Source of the DNA: RUG13091 sp045113315
Lineage (GTDB): Bacteria; Bacillota_I; Bacilli_A; RFN20; CAG-826
Direction: 5' to 3'
DNA length: 64,000 bases
NCBI GenBank assembly: GCA_045113315.1
Contig: JBGUIX010000001.1
Span: 1-64,000, forward strand
The notes beneath the pieces were generated by a model. That model saw only the letters and a program-made list of their open reading frames with translations, was not told where the DNA came from and did no database searches. The position numbers were made by a program, and so were the translations under genes. Below are positions 42,532 through 50,830 of the stretch, piece by piece (positions within the stretch are counted from its first letter, which is position 1; each line of letters begins with the position of its first letter).

Positions 42532-43122
42532 TCAAAATGCATAGCCGAATGTAAAAGCGTAAGTTAAAAAAGTAAAGAACAATAAAATAATTAGAAGAAC
42601 ATAATCAATAAGCCTGTATGTAAAACTTTTATTCTTAAAAAGAGTCAAACAGAGCAACGAATAAACCAAAACACAAGCAGACAAAACAAAAGATATCATT
42701 CCATAAGGTTTATTATTTTTTAAAAGCAATTGAAAAGAACTTCTAAAGACAATTATTCTTTCAGGAGTTTCCCCTACAGCAACTGGATATTTATACTCAT
42801 ATGTTTTAAATATTGGTAGAAAGAAAAAGATTAGAAATAAAAGCGAAACAACTATAGAAAAAATAAGCAAGATTGTTTTAGTTTTTTCTCTTATACTATC
42901 ATTATCTAAAACTACGCCTGTGACTTCATCGTCGCCAATTAAATCGCGTATATTGACATTAAAAAATAAAGCAATCTTTTCTATATTCTCTTTTGTAGGT
43001 TTTGTTACGCCACTTTCATATTTTGCAATCACGCTACGAGACAAAAACAATTTAGAAGCCAGTTCCGCTTGAGTTAAATTATGTTTTCTTCTAAGCTCCT
43101 TTAGACTATCGCTAAATTTCAC
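42532..43122 (-). CDS. XRE regulator with membrane-spanning C-terminus
   Basis: About 196 aa from GTG 43122, chosen because AAAGGAG lies 9 nt upstream; the longer open frame has no comparable site. The N-terminal helix-turn-helix (LRRKHNLTQAELASKLFLSR, then SVIAKYESG) is followed by four membrane segments. Such regulators sense envelope or peptide signals. It is next to the secreted peptidase and lipoproteins, so control of that set is likely. An 18-nt palindrome lies upstream. Confidence 0.8.
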   Translation of the reverse strand: MKFSDSLKELRRKHNLTQAELASKLFLSRSVIAKYESGVTKPTKENIEKIALFFNVNIRDLIGDDEVTGVVLDNDSIREKTKTILLIFSIVVSLLFLIFFFLPIFKTYEYKYPVAVGETPERIIVFRSSFQLLLKNNKPYGMISFVLSACVLVYSLLCLTLFKNKSFTYRLIDYVLLIILLFFTFLTYAFTFGYAF

Positions 43123-43190
43123 TATGCTAATCTCCTTTCGCTTAAAATATAACTCCAAATAAACAAATTTGATTGTTCTTTTCATGGAAC

Positions 43191-43208
43191 ATATTGTTCT
43201 AACAATAT
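43191..43208. promoter_or_regulatory. Palindromic operator candidate upstream of the XRE-TM gene
   Basis: ATATTGTT-CT-AACAATAT is a perfect 8-bp inverted repeat about 70 nt before the GTG start; further TTGTTC/GAACA elements flank it. Autoregulation is likely. The rest of 43123-43483 shows no gene. Confidence 0.5.
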
Positions 43209-43483
43209 ACAAACTGTTTTTGCAATAATTCTTTTGTGGCATTTTATAGCAAGATTTATTGTTGAAACATGTGAAGCAATACACTCCAGATTACAAATTG
43301 GATTTTTTGCTTAAAAATTGTTTTCTGTCAATCAAAGTTTAGGCTTAGCATTTTTGTTATAAAAATTTATAAACATCCACCTAGAGTTAAAACTATTCTA
43401 GTATGTCTGTAGCCTTTATTTTTAGAACTACATTCCATAACAATGAAATAATCTTCATCTCCATCAACTTTTACGACTATTTC

Positions 43484-43765
43484 CTATGAATAATCCGTCT
43501 TCCACAAAGGCTCGTTTCCATAATAAGATGAAACAAATCTATTTGTTGGGTTTAGTGAATTGATTTCAAAACCTTTTTTATATAACCATGTATGATAATT
43601 CTTGAGCGCTGGAAGAACCCCCACTATCTGAAAAGGCATCATTATTTCAGACTGCATTTTTAACTCTGATTCAAAATCTATTAATACATATTTTTGCGTT
43701 GAATCCAATTCATACCTGTCATCAGTTGGATTTGGATTTCTATGCTCGGATAACTTAATACTCAT
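43484..43765 (-). CDS. Hypothetical protein, possibly a remnant
   Basis: 93 aa, no family recognised. It has a short polar N-terminus and an aromatic C-terminus (RFVSSYYGNEPLWKTDYS). AAAAGG is present but very close to the ATG. It is isolated by about 200 nt on the left and 360 nt on the right. It may be a decayed gene. Confidence 0.4.
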   Translation of the reverse strand: MSIKLSEHRNPNPTDDRYELDSTQKYVLIDFESELKMQSEIMMPFQIVGVLPALKNYHTWLYKKGFEINSLNPTNRFVSSYYGNEPLWKTDYS

Positions 43766-43972
43766 ACCTTTTCGTCATCTTCTTTGGGTCTGACGAAATT
43801 ATTGTTTGATGAATTATTTAATATTTATGGAGGAGATTAACTTACTGGATTCTGCACTCAAATTTCTTTTAAAAGCTATTTAGCAAATAACCTATATCTG
43901 CTATTCAATTCTAGCAGAGCGTCTTTCCGAACTCTTAATTTTCAGATTAGAAAAAGATATATGTCGCTTTTA

Positions 43973-45517
43973 CTAATAAAACCCTTTTGTATTTGGCAAT
44001 TTGCCATTTAATAACAGCTCTTTGACTCGACTACCCGCTTCTTTAAATATGACACTTAATAATTCCTTCTGATTGAGAAAACACAAAGTATAAATTGGAA
44101 GCAAAATAAAGTTGGTTTTATATTCCCCTAAATATGGAAGCATTGTTAAAAAGAACACTTTTTTGCCAGTTTTAGCGTATTCAAGAGAAGACGGATAGTC
44201 TTCAAATCCACCAGACTTTACTTCAATAGCGGAATAATCATCTATCAATATAAATTCTAATTCGCTTTCTACGGGTTTCTTTTTATATGAATAGGCAAAC
44301 AAATACGAGTTGGATTTCATGTCTTGGGCAATTATCTGTTCAAATATTCGACCGACGCCATTCATTTTTGCGCCACCGTTATTATCCACTAAATTCAGAA
44401 AATCAATTTTAACATCATCAAGATTTCTAACATCAAAGTAATCTTTTAATCCTTTAGGGGTATCTTCGAACTTTTTGTATTTTTCTAAACTTTGCTTGAT
44501 TAAAAGCCTCATAAAGCCAACATCGTTGAAATATGTTTTTGGTTCCTTTTGCTCGCTAATAGGGAGAGTCAATTCTTCGATATTCTTAACCAATAATCCG
44601 ACATCACTGTCGATTATGAACTCATACAAGATTCTTTCTGGGTCTTTGTTAAGCTTTTTCATCAATCTTTTCTTATCGTTTTCTTTTAATCCAGATAAAA
44701 GATATTCAAAGATATTGATTCCAATATCGGCATTTAGTTCTTCTTCATAGTACTTTTCTGTGTCTTGAATATAATCATCAACTAAAGTTGAGATGGCATC
44801 CATACTGCTTGAAACCATAAAACCATCATTATCAAAATATGCTAATACGGATTTAGGCATACCTCCGACAAAGGAGTATTCTGCAAACTTTTTTAATAGA
44901 TGGGCGTGATTATCTTCGTCGATTGTTTTTGAAGAAAATATTTCATCTCTAACTGTTTCTATTCTTTTTCTATTTCCATCAGCGTATTCAATGAACTCGG
45001 CAAAATTAATTGGATACATTCTTGAGTGAGTGATTCCGCCAGGCAGCTCTTTAGTAAACTCTTCCAAATTTCCTATTTTTGCGCCTAGAAGCGAACCAGA
45101 AAAAATAAAACGAAATTCATCTTCTTCCATTAGTTTCGACATAATTGTTTTTATTTCTTCTTTTGCCATATTCTTTTTGGAATTGGAAATAGCTTGTATT
45201 TCATCAATAAAAACTACTTTGCAATTATCTAGATCAGCATATACTCCTGCATTAGCGAATAAGTTTCTAATGAAGGAAGAGCCGCCTTCCGCTTTTCCAA
45301 AAATAATTGCTTCTTTAACTCCTGGGGTGGTTTCTATATTAAGGATTGGTAGTCTGTTATCTTCTTCGATTCCAAATTGACTTTTTAAAAAATGCTTAAT
45401 CGATTCTGTTTTGCCAATTTGTCTTGCGCCTAGAATCATTAGAGCTTTGTTAGTGCCTTTAAACCAATCAATAATTGTTTTATCTATATTTCTTTTGATG
45501 TATTCTTCTCTTGCCAT
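43973..45517 (-). CDS. AAA_14/DUF4143-type ATPase 1
   Basis: 514 aa. Walker A is ILGARQIGKTES near residue 28; Walker B is VVFIDEIQAI near 105; sensor segment FIFSGSLLGAKI follows. The C-terminal part carries the DUF4143 nuclease-like signature (ELEFILIDDYSAIEVKSGG, with Glu-x-Lys). These ATPases are abundant in anaerobes; some are linked to DNA-targeting or toxin functions, but the role is unknown. It follows ATPase 2 by 6 nt. Confidence 0.85.
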   Translation of the reverse strand: MAREEYIKRNIDKTIIDWFKGTNKALMILGARQIGKTESIKHFLKSQFGIEEDNRLPILNIETTPGVKEAIIFGKAEGGSSFIRNLFANAGVYADLDNCKVVFIDEIQAISNSKKNMAKEEIKTIMSKLMEEDEFRFIFSGSLLGAKIGNLEEFTKELPGGITHSRMYPINFAEFIEYADGNRKRIETVRDEIFSSKTIDEDNHAHLLKKFAEYSFVGGMPKSVLAYFDNDGFMVSSSMDAISTLVDDYIQDTEKYYEEELNADIGINIFEYLLSGLKENDKKRLMKKLNKDPERILYEFIIDSDVGLLVKNIEELTLPISEQKEPKTYFNDVGFMRLLIKQSLEKYKKFEDTPKGLKDYFDVRNLDDVKIDFLNLVDNNGGAKMNGVGRIFEQIIAQDMKSNSYLFAYSYKKKPVESELEFILIDDYSAIEVKSGGFEDYPSSLEYAKTGKKVFFLTMLPYLGEYKTNFILLPIYTLCFLNQKELLSVIFKEAGSRVKELLLNGKLPNTKGFY

Positions 45518-45523
45518 AATCGT

Positions 45524-46768
45524 TTACTCCATTAACAAAAACGCCCATATTGGAAGAATCCATGCTTTATCGATGTGTCTTGAAGATGTATATCCTTTAT
45601 CCACGAGAATAAAAGGGTTATATGTTATACCTTTTTGTCTAAAATAATCAAATTTGGCGGCACTTAAAGATGAAGAATTTGTATCTCTAAGTTTGATATC
45701 TATAGCCAAAGGTATTTGGTCATCTAAAACAATATCAATAATTCTGTTTGCATCTAAAACTAATCGATAAGGCTTATAACCATTTCTTACGCCATTTGAA
45801 TACACTATTGATTCTATGACATGTTCCCTATTGGTTTTACTACTCCAGATGTATTCAAGCCCTGGATCGCATAAGAATAAATCGCAATATTCAAAATTAA
45901 CTTGCTCGCCTTCTATTGGAAGCACGCCGATAATACCTATCTTTGCAAGAATATTTATTGCTCTTTTGAATCTTTGATAGGTTCCATTTTGTGTAATAGA
46001 AGAAAAAACATACCTCTTATATATAGAACTTCTTTCATTAGAAAAGTTATCTAACAACGAAGTCAAACTATTTGAAAATGGTAAGTTATTGACAAAAGAA
46101 TTTATTTCGTTTTTTATCCTAAGCAGTTCCTTGTCTGCCACCACCATTCCTTTGGTAAGCAAAGTTTCAACAACAGAAGGAAAACCGCCAAAACGAGAAT
46201 ATTCTTCCCAAGCACTTTCAAATTTATCAATAAATGGCAGTTTAGTCCCTTCTTCATTGAGCAAAACCGTTATCAAAGAATCAATCATGTATTTATTAAA
46301 TTTAACATTGCAGTATTCCTTAAATGATAGGGGTTTTACTAACATTTTATACATAGAGCCAACAGGCAAAAACCGTATATTATTAAATACATACTCTCCA
46401 TAATCGCTAATTAATATGTAACGATGTTTAGAATTGGAGCAAAGCGATTTTAATTGGACAATAACTTCATCATTAGGCATTATTCCATCAACGACAATTA
46501 ATTTTTCTAAACCGTCATACATAAGTTTATTGACAATCGCTAAAGATGTGTCAAATGTCGTTGATTTCGCTTCGTTGAATATATCTTTAATATTTTTATA
46601 TTTTTTTTCATCTAAAAAAGTATTGGGTATATTTCTATCTTTAAGCCAATCTTTGATTAAACGAGTTTTGCCGACTTCTTTAACCCCTAAAACAAGAACA
46701 GCTTCTTTTCTATTGCTGCTCCACCATTGGTCAAGTTTTTGGAAATAATCTTCTCTAATAAGGTTCAT
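45524..46768 (-). CDS. AAA_14/DUF4143-type ATPase 2
   Basis: 414 aa, a divergent paralogue of the next gene. Walker A is VLGVKEVGKTRL; the Walker B region is KLIVVDGIMPND. A DUF4143-like C-terminus shows IPLAIDIKLRDTNSS. The consensus promoter at 46775-46803 puts the transcript start at or next to the ATG, so the mRNA may be leaderless. The two ATPases may form a hetero-complex. Confidence 0.78.
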   Translation of the reverse strand: MNLIREDYFQKLDQWWSSNRKEAVLVLGVKEVGKTRLIKDWLKDRNIPNTFLDEKKYKNIKDIFNEAKSTTFDTSLAIVNKLMYDGLEKLIVVDGIMPNDEVIVQLKSLCSNSKHRYILISDYGEYVFNNIRFLPVGSMYKMLVKPLSFKEYCNVKFNKYMIDSLITVLLNEEGTKLPFIDKFESAWEEYSRFGGFPSVVETLLTKGMVVADKELLRIKNEINSFVNNLPFSNSLTSLLDNFSNERSSIYKRYVFSSITQNGTYQRFKRAINILAKIGIIGVLPIEGEQVNFEYCDLFLCDPGLEYIWSSKTNREHVIESIVYSNGVRNGYKPYRLVLDANRIIDIVLDDQIPLAIDIKLRDTNSSSLSAAKFDYFRQKGITYNPFILVDKGYTSSRHIDKAWILPIWAFLLME

Positions 46769-46774
46769 GTTTGT

Positions 46775-46803
46775 ATTTTATAAATAAAAATCAATTAAGT
46801 CAA
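46775..46803 (-). promoter_or_regulatory. Consensus promoter, probably leaderless
   Basis: TTGACT and TAAAAT are spaced 17 nt. The -10 box ends 7 nt before the ATG at 46768, and there is no ribosome-binding site in between. Confidence 0.65.
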
Positions 46804-46805
46804 CA

Positions 46806-46861
46806 ATATTTGCTGATTTACTATGATTTTTCTAAAGCATATTTGCTGATTTACTATGATT
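46806..46861. repeat. 23-bp direct repeat upstream of the ATPase promoter
   Basis: Two exact 23-nt copies (46806-46828 and 46839-46861, centre spacing 33 nt) lie directly upstream of the -35 box. On the minus strand each begins AATCATAGTAAATCAGC. Three-helical-turn spacing suits a regulator binding on one face of the DNA. Confidence 0.7.
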
Positions 46862-46992
46862 AATGAAACATTCTATAATCAGTAATTACCTCTATGATTA
46901 ATTCCTTTATAAGTTATGCACTTAGTAATTGGTTCATTAATCTTATCATATGTTCTACTTTTATTGCCAAACAATCAGTTGTTAATATTTTC

Positions 46993-47018
46993 TTACAGTA
47001 ATTAGGAATTATGGGAAT
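46993..47018 (+). repeat. 26-bp inverted repeat, left copy
   Basis: An exact 26-nt sequence beginning TTACAGTAATTAGGAATTAT recurs in inverted orientation at 49389-49414. It covers the start region of the nucleosidase-STALD gene. Confidence 0.8.
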
Positions 47019-48327
47019 GGATGTAGGAAAGTTAAGAAGGAATTATATTTTAAAAAGGGCAGATATTTTTATTTATGTGGCAAATCAAACAGAATATGTT
47101 GCTATAAAAGAGTTCTTGCATAGCCAAGGAATCAAGTTAGATAGATATATTATTGAAGAGCAAACACGATTAAACTTTTTTAAGTTTGGCAAATATCATA
47201 TTGTTGCAATGGTAGGCAACAAAACCGGACCTAGAGAGGCATCGAATAAAATAAATGAGATTTGTCCTAAATTTGCAAACCTATCTTACATTGTAAATAT
47301 TGGGTGTTGCGCTACAAGAAAAGATAAAGTTCAGAATGATGTTATTTTCGCAACTAGAATCTTTGATGCGGATTTGAGAAAAGAAAAAGAAACAACGCAG
47401 TTTCAAATTGGCGAAAACAAAAATGATAAAATGACTAATATTATCAATGAAAATATTAGTAAATTAAGCGATGATAATTGCACTATTATTTCAGGACCAC
47501 TAATTTCTAGTTCTGCACTTATCTCTAACAAGGAGATTAAGAATAAATTTTTAGATGTGTATCCATATGCAGATGGCATTGAGATGGAGGGTTTAGCGAT
47601 ATCTGATTACGCAATCAAGAAAGGAATTGACTGGGTAGTTATTAAAGGAACAAGTGATAATGCGGTTGACAAGAATGGCTCTATAAACCAGTCTGAAGCT
47701 ACAATGCGCTCATGCAAAGTGTTTTTCGGATTACTTAACTTAAATGCATTAGCTACAAAGCGAATGAATGTTTTCATAAGTGGATCATTAATAGAAAAAA
47801 GCAACGTCAAAGAAGAAAAACAGATAATGGAACTGGGCAATAGATTATTAGAAAAGAAAATGAAAATAATTAATGGACTGGGATATGGGGTTGGACCAAG
47901 TTTGGTTGCCTCGGTATACAACTATATGAAAAAACAAGGAAGTAACCCTTTTAACCACTATATTGATTTATATCCGTTCCCTCGCGTGGAGGAGAGAACG
48001 GATACTATTAACGAATTATATCATCAAAATCGAAATAAGATGATTGAACAATCTGCTATTGCAATATATATCTTTGGCGATACAAATAAAGGTGGAATTG
48101 AAGAAGAATTTAAGATTGCGGGATCTCACTTTATTCCGCGTATCGCAATTCCAATAAAGGGATATAAAAGTGAAGAACTCTTCGAGAGAATGAAAGCCAA
48201 TGAATACGATACGATCGATGATAAAAAATATATTGATTTATACAACTCTCTAAATGCAATAAACTTTTCCAATCAATTAACTATTCTTTTGGAGTTAATT
48301 CAGCTAATTGATGATTTTTTGTTTTAA
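47011..48327 (+). CDS. Nucleoside phosphorylase-like / STALD (SLOG) fusion, candidate immune effector
   Basis: 438 aa in two parts. Residues 15-245 resemble the phosphorylase/nucleosidase superfamily: YIVNIGCCATRKDKVQNDVI, GIEMEGLAISDYAIKKG and IKGTSDNAVD with the catalytic Asp. Residues 250-438 are a STALD/SLOG domain (MNVFISGSLIEKSN, MKIINGLGYGVG, IYIFGDTNKGGIEEEF), like the C-terminal sensor of ThsA in Thoeris. Nucleosidases act as ATP- or nucleotide-depleting effectors in CBASS and Detocs. Sensor plus nucleosidase suggests a signal-activated killer. The 3' end overlaps the convergent neighbour by 47 nt. Confidence 0.82.
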   Translation: MGMDVGKLRRNYILKRADIFIYVANQTEYVAIKEFLHSQGIKLDRYIIEEQTRLNFFKFGKYHIVAMVGNKTGPREASNKINEICPKFANLSYIVNIGCCATRKDKVQNDVIFATRIFDADLRKEKETTQFQIGENKNDKMTNIINENISKLSDDNCTIISGPLISSSALISNKEIKNKFLDVYPYADGIEMEGLAISDYAIKKGIDWVVIKGTSDNAVDKNGSINQSEATMRSCKVFFGLLNLNALATKRMNVFISGSLIEKSNVKEEKQIMELGNRLLEKKMKIINGLGYGVGPSLVASVYNYMKKQGSNPFNHYIDLYPFPRVEERTDTINELYHQNRNKMIEQSAIAIYIFGDTNKGGIEEEFKIAGSHFIPRIAIPIKGYKSEELFERMKANEYDTIDDKKYIDLYNSLNAINFSNQLTILLELIQLIDDFLF

Positions 48328-48802
48328 TGTTCTCGTTGCTAAATAATTTTTGAAAGAATTCCTCGATGTTATCAGTTGTTAATTGTGGTTTATCTTTGAT
48401 ATATTCTGTAAAATAAGTTGGCGTTAACCAATAAATCTTTCTTTGATGTCTAGTAAGGCAACACACAATTTCATAACTTTGCCAAGGACCAATATTGTTG
48501 TTTCTATTCAAAATAATCGTAATGATTTCATATCCTTTCTTCTTATCAAAAAAATTCATCCACGCATGAATATAGTCGAAGTCTGGAATGTATGAGCCAT
48601 CAACACTAACGGGCTCATAATAAACTAAATTATTTCCATATTGATCTTTTTCAACAATTTCATTATTGACCTTATCGAATCTATCAAATATTGATACTTT
48701 TTCAAAAAAATCATTTATCTTCTCTGACAAAGATTCATACGAACCGTTTTGTAGTTCCAACAAATCTTTGGTTCTATATGTAATAAAATACAATCGTTTC
48801 AT
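48281..48802 (-). CDS. Hypothetical protein, possibly TIR-like (ThsB-like)
   Basis: 173 aa from ATG 48802, with GAGGGTGG 4 nt upstream. The segment EIITIILNRNNNIGPWQSYE followed by IVCCL and a later RKIYWLTP has the strand-loop-WxxxE pattern seen in TIR-like ThsB proteins, including a Glu at the expected place. The N-terminus MKRLYFITYR would be the first strand. The match is weak and needs structure support. It is coupled to the membrane-protein gene and convergent with the STALD gene. Confidence 0.55.
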   Translation of the reverse strand: MKRLYFITYRTKDLLELQNGSYESLSEKINDFFEKVSIFDRFDKVNNEIVEKDQYGNNLVYYEPVSVDGSYIPDFDYIHAWMNFFDKKKGYEIITIILNRNNNIGPWQSYEIVCCLTRHQRKIYWLTPTYFTEYIKDKPQLTTDNIEEFFQKLFSNENIKTKNHQLAELTPKE

Positions 48803-48803
48803 G

Positions 48804-49388
48804 TTACCACCCTCTAGTAAGGCCCATATAGACAACAATTATCAACGCAGCCACACATAACGTTAACATTAACATCATTGGAATTAAATAAATCAGTGTG
48901 TCTTTAAAGAAACCAACTTTTGCATTTTTCACATTCGATTTTTTATCTATCGCTTCGGTAATTTTTAGATAATCTTTTAATGTTTCATACGAAAACGGAG
49001 AAGGAAGATTCACATAATTCCTTATTGCTGTTCCAAGCATCAAATTTAATGAGCCTAAAAGCTTGCGATGTGATGATTGCAATGCATAAAACTTTTGATG
49101 AGTAAGTATTTGTACAGTAAGTACAATAAATAATATAAAAATACAAACGCCCACGTATATCGTTTTCATGGCATATTGACATCCTAACGTAAAAGCACCA
49201 AAATACCCAGCTAGAACAGCTCCTAAAAATGGTAACAAGAAGCAAACAATAAATGTTTTGATATTGTGACAAGCATTCGATGCATTAGATATAATTGCCT
49301 CTTCGTTTTTTATTTCTTGCTTTAATAACCGAACCAAATATTCATTATTGTTATTGGTTGTGGCGGTTTTTGTTGGGCTTGTAACCAT
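48804..49388 (-). CDS. Membrane protein of the STALD cassette
   Basis: 194 aa. An N-terminal helix (EYLVRLLKQEIKNEEAI) is followed by two adjacent membrane segments (IVCFLLPFLGAVLAGYF, IYVGVCIFILFIVLTVQIL), a helical linker and a C-terminal membrane segment (LIYLIPMMLMLTLCVAAL). The helix-2TM-helix core resembles SLATT-type pore-forming effectors, but with an extra segment. The stop is one base before the next ATG. The leader is the inverted copy of the 26-bp repeat. Confidence 0.65.
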   Translation of the reverse strand: MVTSPTKTATTNNNNEYLVRLLKQEIKNEEAIISNASNACHNIKTFIVCFLLPFLGAVLAGYFGAFTLGCQYAMKTIYVGVCIFILFIVLTVQILTHQKFYALQSSHRKLLGSLNLMLGTAIRNYVNLPSPFSYETLKDYLKITEAIDKKSNVKNAKVGFFKDTLIYLIPMMLMLTLCVAALIIVVYMGLTRGW

Positions 49389-49414
49389 ATTCCCATAATT
49401 CCTAATTACTGTAA
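49389..49414 (-). repeat. 26-bp inverted repeat, right copy
   Basis: Exact inverted copy of 46993-47018, ending at the base before the ATG of the membrane-protein gene. It could be a shared operator, a shared leader, or the ends of a mobilised cassette. Confidence 0.8.
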
Positions 49415-49473
49415 CAAAATTTTATCAATTTCTTGTTATATTTACAAACAAAAAAACAGGAGGAATAGAAAGC

Positions 49474-50385
49474 ATGAAATTGACAAAATTATTGAATGAA
49501 TATGTAGATCATTTGAAATCATCATCTAACAAGAGCAAAGAAACAATAAGTGCATATAAGTATGATGTATCTTTATTCATTTCGCATTTAAAGGACAATT
49601 TGTTAAGTAAAATGACGGTTGCATCATATTTTCAATCGTTAATAAAAGAGGATTATAAAGCATCATCAATAAAAAGGAAAAGAATATCGATATCGTTATT
49701 TTTGGATTATTTAAAAGTTAGTAAGAAAATTAAAGTCAATTATACTAAAGAGATTGTTCTAAACATTAAAGATGAAAAAAGCATCCCAAAGACAATACCG
49801 GTATCAATCATCAAAAAAATGCTCTTTCACTTATATAATCAAAGAAGCAAAGGCACATCTATGTATGATTACTTCAAATCTAATCGCGATTTAGCGTTAT
49901 TTGATTTGCTAATAACTACTGGCATCCGCATCAATGAAGCAAGTACCATTAAAATCAACGACATTGACTTTGCCAGCAGAATAATTCTCATTCATGGAAA
50001 AGGGAAGAAAGAAAGAATCGCATATATTCCAAACAATGATTGCTGGTCTAATCTTCAAAGATATTGGAGAATAAGAAAAAATGTTGAATGCCAAAACGAT
50101 TATCTTTTTTTAAACAAATATAAAGAAAAACTAGGAACTCATTCAATAGATTCACTATTTAAACAATTGCTGAAAGAATTGCATATTTCTAGTACATATA
50201 CCCCTCATTGTCTAAGACATACTTTTGCCACAAATCTTTTATCAAATGGAGGCGATTTGAGAACTGTTCAAGAACTGATGGGTCATTCATCAATATCCAC
50301 TACTGAAATATATACACATGTCGATTTCAAAAGAAAGAAAAATGTGCTTGATAAATATAACTTTAGAAACAAGTTTAAATTATGA
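49474..50385 (+). CDS. XerC/D-like tyrosine recombinase
   Basis: 303 aa. An N-terminal core-binding domain is followed by the catalytic residues: TTGIRINEAS, HGKGKKER, PHCLRHTFATNLL, and GHSSISTTEIYTHV with the Tyr. AGGAGG is upstream of the ATG. It stands alone beside the STALD cassette and lacks an excisionase. It may mobilise that cassette or be a stranded integrase. Too far from a dif site to be called xerC or xerD. Confidence 0.9.
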   Translation: MKLTKLLNEYVDHLKSSSNKSKETISAYKYDVSLFISHLKDNLLSKMTVASYFQSLIKEDYKASSIKRKRISISLFLDYLKVSKKIKVNYTKEIVLNIKDEKSIPKTIPVSIIKKMLFHLYNQRSKGTSMYDYFKSNRDLALFDLLITTGIRINEASTIKINDIDFASRIILIHGKGKKERIAYIPNNDCWSNLQRYWRIRKNVECQNDYLFLNKYKEKLGTHSIDSLFKQLLKELHISSTYTPHCLRHTFATNLLSNGGDLRTVQELMGHSSISTTEIYTHVDFKRKKNVLDKYNFRNKFKL

Positions 50386-50688
50386 ATACTATCGGCAAAT
50401 ATTTTTTTAAAATGACAGCCATATTTTTTAGTTATTTTTCTATTTCAAAGTTTCGTTTCTAATAATATTCGACAAATAAAAAACTGATCCAATTTTGCCA
50501 GAATTTCTGTTCTTAATCGCAACTCGTTTTCTTATAAAACAGCAACTTTTTCATTTAAAAATGTTCATCAGTATTACATTAAGTAGCTAAATTATTTTTT
50601 TATCAATCACGAACAAAAACGTTTGTTTGGCAGCTTGTTTATTTTAATTCTCGAATAAATTAACTAATTATGCTGAAATTATTACAAA

Positions 50689-50788
50689 AACAAAAAATCT
50701 CCATTTGGAGATTATTTTTGCTGCGTTCAACTCGCAAATTCGGCTACATCGCCTTCCTTGAATAGAAACGTTTCTCATCAAGGCAAGT
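50689..50788 (-). ncRNA. Candidate structured small RNA
   Basis: On the minus strand a promoter-like pair TTGCAT (50813-50818) and TATTAT (50791-50796), spaced 16 nt, precedes about 100 nt. This contains CCTTGA...TCAAGG enclosing the palindrome GAAACGTTTC, then GGCgatgtaGCC, then GCG...CGC, and ends in a terminator (AATCTCC/GGAGATT plus T-run). No known RNA family was recognised; it could instead be the 3' UTR of the HD gene. The rest of 50386-50830 shows nothing. Confidence 0.35.
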
Positions 50789-50790
50789 AT

Positions 50791-50818
50791 ATAATAGCAC
50801 ATCTTTAAATTAATGCAA
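50791..50818 (-). promoter_or_regulatory. Promoter-like pair for the candidate RNA
   Basis: TTGCAT and TATTAT, 16-nt spacer, lying in the gap after the HD-domain gene stop. Confidence 0.35.
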
Positions 50819-50830
50819 TAATTTTGTTCT

